Of a stretch of 6,340 bases of DNA, positions 1 to 6,340 are shown piece by piece; within the stretch, counting starts at the first letter, position 1; each line of letters opens with the position of its first letter. The notes under the pieces were generated by a model. It did not search any database. It was not told the origin of the DNA and was given only the letters and a program-made list of their open reading frames with translations. Where the stretch lies: assembly GCA_031265025.1 (NCBI GenBank), contig JAISDF010000017.1, positions 1 to 6,340 of the forward strand, written 5' to 3'. Source of the stretch: Spirochaetaceae bacterium (GTDB taxonomy: Bacteria; Spirochaetota; Spirochaetia; Treponematales; Breznakiellaceae). Position numbers and translations under genes: made by a program.

Positions 1-753
1 GGGAAGCGGGATGAGGGCCTCGGATAGTTCTTCGCCTGTTCCGTAACGCCCGTCAACATTGATAAGAATGTTCCCTGTACCTGTCCTCAGTTCCCCGCCG
101 GGCAGGAGAAGGTCCTGGGCGCCGAGAAAGGCGGCAAGAAAGGAAGCGCTGACGCCTCTTGCCAGGGCGGCCTCATTTTTAAGGGCAATGACCAGTTCGG
201 TAAGACCTGTTCCGGCAAGTTCAACCTCTCCGCTTCCTTCAATGCTCTCGAGGGCCGGTTTCAGTTCCCGTTCAAGGAGAATGCCGAGTCGTTCGGGCAG
301 GGGCTTTTCTCCCGACGGCACCACCACAGCGCTCCACACCGGAAGGCGTCTGTCGTCCCCTGAGACCAGTTCCGGCCTCTGTACCGAGGAGGGCAGCGTT
401 TCGTATACCCGCTGCACCGCTTCCCTGAACGCCTCATAAGCGCCCCTGACGCCGGTATTGAAACGGGCAAAGGCGCGGACCATGCCGTTCTCTGAAACCG
501 TTGAAAGGGAATTCAGTCCCGGAAGGGCGGAAAGGGCCTCTTCCAGGGGAAGCGCTATGGACCGTTCCATCTCCCGTCCGTCAACGCCGTAATGACGCAG
601 TATGACGCCGTAGGCCGGAGCTTCCCGCGCTCCGCCGCGTTTTTCGGACGGGACGCCTATGACGGCCAGCGAGACGGCGAGTATGCTCAGGGCGACGCAG
701 GAAGCTGCCACCGGTTTTTCAAGCCAGAGTCCGAAAGGCCCTGTCCCGCTCAT
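1..753 (-). CDS. Second, divergent RND-type transporter protein, N-terminal 251 residues; 3' end outside window
   Basis: An ATG at 753-751 overlaps the preceding permease's TGA (ATGA), and the frame stays open for 251 codons to the left edge. The protein begins with an amphipathic stretch (FGLWLEKPVA, 7-16, like the FCVKRPVA of its neighbour) and TM1 at about 17-34. Then comes the first porter domain: ALPLEEALSALPGLNSLSTV at 67-86 lines up with IPLEDALSSVKGLERMRSV of the neighbour, and VYETLPSSVQRPELVSGDDR (116-135) with the VYPVLPEGTEKPLVVPGDSR region. Residues 138-236 continue to align through the second porter subdomain. It is therefore a paralogue of the upstream gene, probably from an old tandem duplication. 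It has diverged: the YPRV...YPG start of the porter domain is replaced by APAYGVILRHYGVDG (45-59). TM2 onwards, including all proton-relay positions, is outside the window, so activity cannot be judged. It may form a mixed trimer with the upstream permease (inference, by analogy to MdtBC). Confidence 0.85.
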   Translation of the reverse strand, partial: MSGTGPFGLWLEKPVAASCVALSILAVSLAVIGVPSEKRGGAREAPAYGVILRHYGVDGREMERSIALPLEEALSALPGLNSLSTVSENGMVRAFARFNTGVRGAYEAFREAVQRVYETLPSSVQRPELVSGDDRRLPVWSAVVVPSGEKPLPERLGILLERELKPALESIEGSGEVELAGTGLTELVIALKNEAALARGVSASFLAAFLGAQDLLLPGGELRTGTGNILINVDGRYGTGEELSEALIPLP

Positions 754-3700
754 ACCGTCCTCTTTTTAAGAAAACGTACCAGTACCGGAGGAAGAACAAA
801 GAGGCAAAGCAGGGTTGACGCGGCCATTCCCCCAAACATGGCCGCCGCCATGGAACGCTGGGAAGCGCCCATGGGAGAAAGAAACGCCGGAAGCAGCGCC
901 GAAAGGGTCGTAAGGGTAGTTATCAATACCGGCCTCAGCCTTTCCCCGGCGCCTGAATACACCGCGCGCGGCGGTGAAAAACCGTTCTGAATTTTTTCCG
1001 CGCTGATTTCATAAAGTACTATGCCGTTGTTTACCGCAAGGCCGAAAAGAACCGTAAGCCCCAGAACAGATCCTGAATCAAGCCCCGATCCGCTCGCGAA
1101 AAGCAGAGGACCTGCGCCTGCCAGGGAAAAGGGAATGGACAGCATGATGATCAGGGGCAGGGAAAAAGATTCAAACTGCGCGCCCAATGTCATGTAGAGC
1201 AGTATCACCACAAGGACGAGGGTCAGGACAAGGGAAAAGCGGTAACGACGGAAGGCCGATTCATCGGCGCGGCTTATACCGTCATTGTTCCGCAAAAGTT
1301 CCCGCGAAAGGTTCCTGAGTGTCTTTTCAGGGCCGGAACCCAGTTCAAGGTACAGGGTGTCCGAACGGTCAAGGCGGGTCAATTCAGAATCAGCTTCTTC
1401 TCTTTTGATGTGAACCAGGGCGCCCAGAGGTACGGCGCCGCCGTCGCCCCTGACCAGGGGAACGCGGGCCAGATATTCGTCCGGCGTTTCCCGTGTAACA
1501 GCCCCTGCCATACCCGGCGAAACACCGCCGGGACTTTCCGTCATCGCGGAAACCCTGATGTTGAGGGGACGGCCGTCCGCTTCAAGCTGCCCGGCGATGA
1601 GGCCGCTGGTCGCGGCGTAAAGGGTCTCGGCTATCTCCGAAGAGGAGACGCCGAGAAAGGCCACGGCTTCCCTGTCAGGGTATATCCTGATTTCAGGCCG
1701 CTTTTCGCCTGAATTGAATATCCCCGGAACGCCCGCCTTTTCCAGGGCGCTTCTTACGCCGTCCGCCCTTTCCCCAAGGGTTTCGCGGTCAGGGGCCTTT
1801 ATGGCCAGCGATGATGAAGAAGAAAGTCCCAAAAGGCGGCCGGCACTGTCCTCCGGAATTCTGACGCTTGAGCTGGTCCCGGCAACACCGGACAGGGCGC
1901 CGAGTTCTTCCATAAGTTCCTGTACCCCGGCGTTCTGTTCGAGAAAGCAGCGGAAGACAAGCCTTTCCCTGCGGTACCCCGTATCGGCCCTTCTGGAACT
2001 GTCTTCGGCCTCGGAACCAGCGCGGCCGAAACAATCCCTGACGCCCATAAACTTGAGAATTTTTTCCGACAGGACTTTTCCTTCCTTTGCCATGAATTCA
2101 AGATCAGTGCCGGGCGGGTAGTCAAAGGCAAGTTCCAGTTCACCGGCCTCGTCAGGCGGCATAAAGACCGCCGGGCGGGAAGCGAGCAGGACCATGCCGA
2201 ACACGCTGAATGCCCCGGCGGCAAAAACAGCCCGGCCGGGATGCCTGAGGCTCGTGCGGAGAAAACGCCGGTAAGCCGCTTCTGGTTGCCTTGCACTTTC
2301 CCGCGCCGGAGAGTTAGGCGAAATCTTCTTTTTTCTTTCCGGGGTAAAAAAGAAGCGGTAAAGTGGCGGTAGAATGAACTGTGAATAGGCCCAGCCTGAA
2401 CTCACCGACACAATGAGGGAGAGGGACAGGTCCCCGTACAGGGCCCCCAGCGGGCCGGGAAGAAAAAACACCGGGAGAAAAACCACTATGGTGGTCAGGG
2501 TTCCGGCAAAACTTGAAAGAGAAACCCTTGAAACAGCATCGGCTGTTTCGCCGGTTCCGGGGAAACGGTTTCCGAAGGAGCGGTGAAGCAGGTCAAGTAC
2601 AATGACCGAAACATCCGAAACCAGCCCTATACCCATGGTAAGGCCCGAAAGACTCATGCTGTTCAGGGAGCGCCCGGAGGCGGCAAGGGCGGCAAGAACG
2701 GCCGCCGCCGAGAAGGGAATGGAAAAACCGGCGAGAAGGCAGTAACGGATACGGCCCATGAAGAAAGCGAGAATGGCTCCTACCGCGGCGACACCCAGGG
2801 CCGCCGCCCTGAAAAAATCTGTCATAGCTCCGGTAATTTCCGAAGCGCCGTCGTACACTATCCGTATCTCCGCGTCTTTGGAAAAAAGTTTTTCAGCTTC
2901 CTTCACTGTCCTGCGTATATCCCGTGAGAGCCCCACAGGATCTGACCCCTGACGCCTGAAAAGTTCAAGACAGACCTGTTCTTCGTTATTATAAATAAAA
3001 ATACTTTTTTTCCGCGCCGGTTTCAGAATGGTACGGGATATATCAGATGCGTACAGGGGGCCGTTTATTCCGGGGAGAACCATTGACGCCAACTCTCCGG
3101 GAACTTCGGGCTTTCCCCTGCCTACAATGACCAGTTCCTGGCTGCCCTCCCTGGCGCTGCCGCCAGGCATGTCCGCAAGTTCCCTGGAAAGGATTTCGGC
3201 CACCACCGCGGGTCCCGCGCCCTGCCTGACCATGCGGTTGAGGTCAAGTTCCACCGACAGTTCAGGCACATCGCCGCCTGAAAGCACTGCCCCGGAAAGC
3301 CCCTCTATTCTCCTGAACCGCGCTTTCAGTTCATATTCGGCAAGGCGGCGGGCAAAGACCTGATCCCCGTTTTTTGCCCGTACCGCTATGACGGCGTGGG
3401 CTTCTTCGCGGGAATCTCCGGGAACCACCAGGGGTTTTTCCGTTCCCTCAGGCAGAACGGGGTATACGCCGTCTATGATTTCCCTTGCCTCAAGGGAAGC
3501 GGTGTTGGGGTCAAGCCCCCATCTGAAATCAAGAATAACAAGCGATGCCCCGTCGCGGGAAACGCTTCTCATTCGCTCAAGGCCCTTGACCGACGACAGG
3601 GCGTCTTCAAGAGGTATGGTTACTATGGATCGGATATCTGAGGCGGCCATGCCCGGATAGGCTGTTTCCACGGTGACCCTGGGATAAGAAAGAGGCGGGA

Positions 3701-3812
3701 GTTTTTCAAGGGGCAGCGCGAGAAGGGCAAGCAGGGCCCCGAGAAAAAGGGCGAGTACCGCCATAATCATCGCCACAGGCCGCTTCACGCAAAACAGGAC
3801 AAGGGATTTCAT
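750..3812 (-). CDS. RND-superfamily efflux transporter permease subunit (HAE/AcrB-like)
   Basis: Complete 1020-residue protein, the usual length for the HAE branch of RND pumps. Order: TM1 at about 12-34; first periplasmic porter region from about 37, with SYPRVTVETAYPG at 42-54 and IPLEDALSSVKGL at 66-78; TM2-TM6 at about 333-487; a basic cytoplasmic loop at 488-524; TM7 at about 526-544; second porter region at about 545-855 (including IKAPDRETL at 671-679 and YPDREAVAFLGVS at 711-723); TM8-TM12 at about 858-1013. By hand alignment to AcrB, TM4 (GIGLVSDVSV, 394-403) keeps the first relay Asp as D400, but the second is V401. In TM10 (GLAVNNGIVL, 924-933) the AcrB lysine is N928. The ERLRPVLITT motif (957-966) keeps the TM11 Arg and Thr (R958, T965). 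Such proteins export drugs, lipids or metals across the inner membrane using the proton gradient; the substrate cannot be told here. No adaptor or outer-membrane channel gene is in the window. The start directly precedes TM1. Confidence 0.93.
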   Translation of the reverse strand: MKSLVLFCVKRPVAMIMAVLALFLGALLALLALPLEKLPPLSYPRVTVETAYPGMAASDIRSIVTIPLEDALSSVKGLERMRSVSRDGASLVILDFRWGLDPNTASLEAREIIDGVYPVLPEGTEKPLVVPGDSREEAHAVIAVRAKNGDQVFARRLAEYELKARFRRIEGLSGAVLSGGDVPELSVELDLNRMVRQGAGPAVVAEILSRELADMPGGSAREGSQELVIVGRGKPEVPGELASMVLPGINGPLYASDISRTILKPARKKSIFIYNNEEQVCLELFRRQGSDPVGLSRDIRRTVKEAEKLFSKDAEIRIVYDGASEITGAMTDFFRAAALGVAAVGAILAFFMGRIRYCLLAGFSIPFSAAAVLAALAASGRSLNSMSLSGLTMGIGLVSDVSVIVLDLLHRSFGNRFPGTGETADAVSRVSLSSFAGTLTTIVVFLPVFFLPGPLGALYGDLSLSLIVSVSSGWAYSQFILPPLYRFFFTPERKKKISPNSPARESARQPEAAYRRFLRTSLRHPGRAVFAAGAFSVFGMVLLASRPAVFMPPDEAGELELAFDYPPGTDLEFMAKEGKVLSEKILKFMGVRDCFGRAGSEAEDSSRRADTGYRRERLVFRCFLEQNAGVQELMEELGALSGVAGTSSSVRIPEDSAGRLLGLSSSSSLAIKAPDRETLGERADGVRSALEKAGVPGIFNSGEKRPEIRIYPDREAVAFLGVSSSEIAETLYAATSGLIAGQLEADGRPLNIRVSAMTESPGGVSPGMAGAVTRETPDEYLARVPLVRGDGGAVPLGALVHIKREEADSELTRLDRSDTLYLELGSGPEKTLRNLSRELLRNNDGISRADESAFRRYRFSLVLTLVLVVILLYMTLGAQFESFSLPLIIMLSIPFSLAGAGPLLFASGSGLDSGSVLGLTVLFGLAVNNGIVLYEISAEKIQNGFSPPRAVYSGAGERLRPVLITTLTTLSALLPAFLSPMGASQRSMAAAMFGGMAASTLLCLFVLPPVLVRFLKKRTV
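758..764 (-). promoter_or_regulatory. Ribosome binding site of the second RND gene
   Basis: AAGAGGA lies 4 nt before the ATG at 753-751, within the last Lys-Arg-Thr codons of the upstream permease. It fixes the start of the downstream gene at the ATGA overlap. Confidence 0.65.
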
Positions 3813-3813
3813 G

Positions 3814-5394
3814 CTACTTCACCAGGGGAAGTTCAAAGGCTTCCGCCGTTCTGTTTTCGAGACTGTCCTCAAGGCCGCTTCCCACAATAAAGCGTATAAC
3901 GCCCTGGGCCGGGTGATTTACCATGAGGCCGCGTATTTCTACCCGCGTATAAGCGCTCCAGGGATCATGGGGGTGGGCCCAGGTAAAGGCATCCTGTACT
4001 ACGCTCCTGGGCGAGAAACTTAAGGCGCTGTTGGTACTTTCAATCCTGAAAAGGTCCATAAGGGAAAACAGATTGATTTCCCCGCCGGGAGCGGTATCAA
4101 AATACAGTTCTATCCACGAGGGAATTCCCGTATCGAAGGTATAATGAGCGGCGTCTCCTTTCAGGGGAAGATCGGCAAAAAGATCATTGACGCTGTAGGC
4201 CTTGGGTTCGGCGTCGCCGGGACCCAGTTGTTCGTCTCCGGGACCGGAAAGGCCGCCGGGTGAATCGCCCGGTTTAAGGGGCAGCCTCAGCCCCACAAGG
4301 GAAGGCGGTTTTGAAAGGGGGCCGTTGGCGTGTATCCTGAAAAGATACTCTTCCGCGGAGACGTTTCCTGCCATGTCGGCAAGGCCCGCCGCTATGGATA
4401 CGGAAAAGCGGCTCCCGTATTCCGGCTTTCCGTCGAGGCGGAACACAAAAGAATTCCCGTAACCCGGCGGGCTTTCCATAATCAGTGCCGGTCCGCCGTG
4501 AACCGCTATGCGGCTTTTAAGGGAAGCGCTGTCAATTGATTCGGAAAAAACAAGGCCCAGCCTGTAGCTTCCTTCCCAAAGGGAATTTTCAGACGGGTCC
4601 CTTTCAAGCTCGAAAAGTTCAGTCTCCTCCATGTCCAGGGCAGAGGCCTTTTCAAGGCGCGGCGGCTCGGTATCAAGACCTGTACGGAAACGGCTGGAAA
4701 ATTCGCTTCCCATGGAGATGCCGAGTACGCTCAAAAAATTCCCCGAAAGCCGCAGTTGGTACAGGGTGTTATGGCGCCAGGGTTCAAGGGGGGTAAATTT
4801 CGCCTCACGGCCTTCGGCGTCAAGGGACCAGAAGCCGGTCATTGAGGGGCTGAGGGACAGTTCCTGTACCAGTGAAAGGGAATCAACAGGTTCTGAAAAT
4901 TCCAGGGTCAGCGTACCCCGCTCCCCGTTCATAACGCCGTCATAGGGAGGATCTACGGACACTAGCTCAGGACGGTTGCCGTCTTCCCGTGTATAAAAGC
5001 AGCCCTCAAAATGTCCGTCCATGGAGAGGCCCTTGGTATCCATGGCATCCTGCAGGATAGTTACCCTGTATTCCCTGTTCTGCCTGAAAGGCGAAGCCGG
5101 GCTGAAAATACAGCGTTTTCCGTCCCAGGAAAAATATCCTGTTACCGCCCTGCCGTCCTCGGTAAGGGTAAAGGCCCGCTCAACGCTGATATGGTCGGCT
5201 TCGTGTGAGAATACAAAGTAAATGCTTGTTTCGCTGAAGCCGGGGAAAAAGCCATTGCCGGGATTCCAGGCTATGACTTCAAAGGGACTTTCCCTGAGAA
5301 GATCGCAGGCCGGCAGGAAAAGCGCGGCCGCGGCAAACAGGGACCGAAAAAGAAGCGTCCTTAAACGCCGGGAAAAAAACACATGCTTATTCAT
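3814..5394 (-). CDS. Ig-like (Big_5-type) repeat lipoprotein
   Basis: Complete 526-residue protein. The N-terminus is a lipoprotein signal: basic residues (RRLR at 9-12), a hydrophobic stretch to about 27, then L27-P28-A29-C30 followed by D31. Proline at -2 is not classical, but spirochaetal lipoboxes are known to be permissive. Cys30 should be lipidated, leaving the chain extracytoplasmic. After it come three Ig-like repeats at about 37-137, 141-240 and 244-356; each opens with a V-x-P/N-x-P or PP-R-L type strand and carries an F-S-E/H motif (LEFSEP at 164-169, LVFSES at 281-286), and the third has the typical ADMAGN turn (339-344). A Gly/Pro/Asp-rich linker follows (361-400), then a C-terminal beta domain (about 405-526) resembling the C-terminal domain of the upstream protein. 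No enzyme motif is seen. It is coupled to an RND permease 1 nt downstream, so a role in that envelope system (assembly, substrate capture or surface display) is inferred only. Start supported by signal peptide and RBS. Confidence 0.88.
   Translation of the reverse strand: MNKHVFFSRRLRTLLFRSLFAAAALFLPACDLLRESPFEVIAWNPGNGFFPGFSETSIYFVFSHEADHISVERAFTLTEDGRAVTGYFSWDGKRCIFSPASPFRQNREYRVTILQDAMDTKGLSMDGHFEGCFYTREDGNRPELVSVDPPYDGVMNGERGTLTLEFSEPVDSLSLVQELSLSPSMTGFWSLDAEGREAKFTPLEPWRHNTLYQLRLSGNFLSVLGISMGSEFSSRFRTGLDTEPPRLEKASALDMEETELFELERDPSENSLWEGSYRLGLVFSESIDSASLKSRIAVHGGPALIMESPPGYGNSFVFRLDGKPEYGSRFSVSIAAGLADMAGNVSAEEYLFRIHANGPLSKPPSLVGLRLPLKPGDSPGGLSGPGDEQLGPGDAEPKAYSVNDLFADLPLKGDAAHYTFDTGIPSWIELYFDTAPGGEINLFSLMDLFRIESTNSALSFSPRSVVQDAFTWAHPHDPWSAYTRVEIRGLMVNHPAQGVIRFIVGSGLEDSLENRTAEAFELPLVK
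3817..3823 (-). promoter_or_regulatory. Weak ribosome binding site of the RND permease gene
   Basis: GGTGAAG ends 4 nt before the ATG at 3812-3810 and forms the last two sense codons of the lipoprotein gene (the G of GTG plus AAG), just ahead of its TAG. The match to the consensus is modest, so translation probably depends on ribosomes finishing the upstream gene. Confidence 0.5.
4204..4278 (-). repeat. PGD-containing Gly/Pro-rich linker within the lipoprotein
   Basis: Residues 373-397 of the lipoprotein carry three PGD tripeptides (375-377, 385-387, 392-394) separated by Gly/Ser/Glu-rich spacers. It reads as a flexible linker between the third Ig-like repeat and the C-terminal domain. The DNA copies are imperfect, so this is a degenerate coding repeat rather than a recent tandem duplication. 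Confidence 0.6.
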
Positions 5395-6340
5395 GGAAGC
5401 ACCTCGATATAGAGATAACGATCCTCACGGAAAAAAGCGCTGCTGCCGTTATGCACACCGCTCTTTCCGCCTGGTATAAAAAGCCTGTAGTAATGGCCTG
5501 TCCCGGAACCGCCTGACAGAAGCCCTTCCCATTCGAGGCTCAGGGCGTCGGATGATTCCATTGAGACTGAACGCAGGGCGACGGCGGGAAGATTGGGCGG
5601 AAAGAAGGGGCTAAGGCTTATCCGCGAAAACGCGGACCTTACAGCGTCGGCGCTGAGTTCAAGGGAAAAACCAAGGGTAAGGCGCAGGACCAGAGGATCG
5701 CTCAAGCTGACGCGCAGGCAGTTTCCGTTGACAAGTTCCGCGCCGGTAAAGGGAGCATAGGGATCTATGGCTATAAAGCGCAGGTCAAGATAGGGAAGAT
5801 CCGGGGTAAAAAAGACTTTATAGTCTTCTCCCAGTTTGAGGCCTGAAAGGTCCTGGGTATCCTTTGAGACGATGAGGGTATAGATTGTTTCCCGCGCCCA
5901 TTCCTGTTCGGGAATAAACACTATTGTTTTGTTGTCGAGTAATTCAGTGCGGCCGGTAAGGCCGGGTTCGCAACGCAGGGAACGAAGTACGCTCTCCTTG
6001 TTCATGTCCTTGGTAAAGCCGACCCCTATGGCCCCGCCGGGGCCGAGGCCGTCCGCTACAGATCCGCCTGTTTCAACCCACGCCTGACCGGAAGGGGCAA
6101 GGGGAAAACAGCGTTCTACCTTCGGGATGAGGGTATCACTGTCTGTTATAAAGTTTCCTTCATAGTTATCCGCCAGCGGTATCCCGTCGCGGCTTTTGGC
6201 CCCGGTAGTTATGGACCAGTGATACATTGTCCAGGGGCTGAGTTTTTCTTTGGGACGCAGTTCGAAACTGTGGTCATCATCACGCCAGAGAAAATCTTTA
6301 TCGCCCGGACAATCCCATTCAAATACATACTCGACGCTCC
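5391..6340 (-). CDS. Ig-like (Big_5-type) repeat protein, C-terminal part; 5' end outside window
   Basis: The frame is open from the right edge (first full codon at 6338) to a TGA at 5393-5391, giving 315 residues. An ATG at 6227 exists, but the 37 codons before it are also coding-like and belong to the same fold (a KLSPWT-MYHWSITTGA strand pattern), so it is probably internal and the true start lies outside. Counting from that Met, I see the end of one Ig-like repeat (to about residue 28), a second repeat at about 35-142 (starting PKVERCFP, with IGVGFTKDMN in the middle and ending YKVFFTPD), and a C-terminal domain at about 147-278. The pattern of 'F-sign-sign-M' strands and 'L..ET.Y.L.V....D.SG' matches Big_5-like bacterial Ig folds, which are usually extracytoplasmic structural or binding modules. 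No catalytic motif is visible. The signal peptide is not in view; a lipoprotein like its downstream neighbour is likely but unproven. The stop overlaps the next gene's start (ATGA). Specific function unknown. Confidence 0.85.
   Translation of the reverse strand, partial: SVEYVFEWDCPGDKDFLWRDDDHSFELRPKEKLSPWTMYHWSITTGAKSRDGIPLADNYEGNFITDSDTLIPKVERCFPLAPSGQAWVETGGSVADGLGPGGAIGVGFTKDMNKESVLRSLRCEPGLTGRTELLDNKTIVFIPEQEWARETIYTLIVSKDTQDLSGLKLGEDYKVFFTPDLPYLDLRFIAIDPYAPFTGAELVNGNCLRVSLSDPLVLRLTLGFSLELSADAVRSAFSRISLSPFFPPNLPAVALRSVSMESSDALSLEWEGLLSGGSGTGHYYRLFIPGGKSGVHNGSSAFFREDRYLYIEVLP
5400..5405 (-). promoter_or_regulatory. Ribosome binding site of the Ig-like lipoprotein gene
   Basis: GAGGTG lies 5 nt before the ATG at 5394-5392, inside the last codons of the upstream gene. 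It supports this ATG as the start even though it overlaps the upstream stop. Confidence 0.7.

Noticed and set aside
59..439. Plus-strand open frames opposite the second RND gene (including 592-990)
   Set aside because: Low-complexity Arg/Ser/Pro-rich translations with no recognisable motif, lying antisense to a frame that clearly aligns with RND porter domains.
1809..1823. Five-serine run in the RND protein as a microsatellite
   Set aside because: The codons are mixed (TCT, TCT, TCA, TCA, TCG), so it is not a homogeneous repeat prone to phase variation.
1789..2296. Minus-strand alternative frames within the RND gene
   Set aside because: They lie inside the periplasmic region of the permease, whose own frame is uninterrupted and motif-bearing; the alternative translations are Arg/Pro-rich and featureless.
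2326..2354. Rho-independent terminator
   Set aside because: The hairpin stem is itself A/T-only with no GC-rich stem and no separate T-run after it, and it lies in the middle of an intact coding sequence.
1410..3660. Several plus-strand frames of 80-135 codons opposite the complete RND gene
   Set aside because: They mirror the G/C-biased codons of the minus-strand gene, have no plausible RBS pattern or conserved motif, and overlap each other.
4202..5479. Plus-strand frames opposite the lipoprotein gene
   Set aside because: Antisense shadows of the Ig-like gene; no signal peptide, domain or motif in any of them.
6225..6227. ATG at 6227 as the start of the upstream Ig-like gene
   Set aside because: The same frame is open to the window edge and encodes a continuing Ig-like strand pattern, and the Met falls inside a repeat.

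Overview
The whole window is one densely packed gene cluster read from the minus strand (right to left). It holds four reading frames with no intergenic space: a truncated Ig-like repeat protein (window right edge to 5391), a complete Ig-like repeat lipoprotein (5394-3814), a complete RND-superfamily transporter (3812-750), and the first 251 residues of a second, divergent RND-type protein (753 to the left edge). The junctions are a 4-nt ATGA stop/start overlap, a 1-nt gap and another 4-nt ATGA overlap, so the genes are almost certainly co-transcribed and translationally coupled. No promoter, terminator, RNA gene, mobile element or CRISPR array was found; the operon starts beyond the right edge and continues beyond the left edge.

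The sequence is moderately GC-rich by eye, with G/C-ending codons preferred. The Ig-like repeats resemble the Big_5 type ('...PxxG...F...F', ending in a '-F-R/T-' strand). The complete lipoprotein has an N-terminal signal peptide with an LPAC lipobox. Ig-like repeat lipoproteins beside RND permeases, together with a permissive lipobox, remind me of spirochaetes (Treponema-like). This is a low-to-moderate confidence inference from protein style, not a demonstrated match.

Functionally, the two RND proteins are likely inner-membrane permeases, possibly forming a heteromeric pump as MdtB/MdtC do. The Ig-like proteins are predicted to lie on the periplasmic side or at the outer membrane. No periplasmic adaptor (HlyD/MFP type) or TolC-type channel is visible here; either may lie outside the window. 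The complete RND protein keeps one of the two TM4 aspartates and has Asn at the TM10 lysine site of AcrB, so its energy coupling is worth checking. The best candidate for something under-described is the coupled module of two Ig-like repeat proteins plus two RND paralogues.
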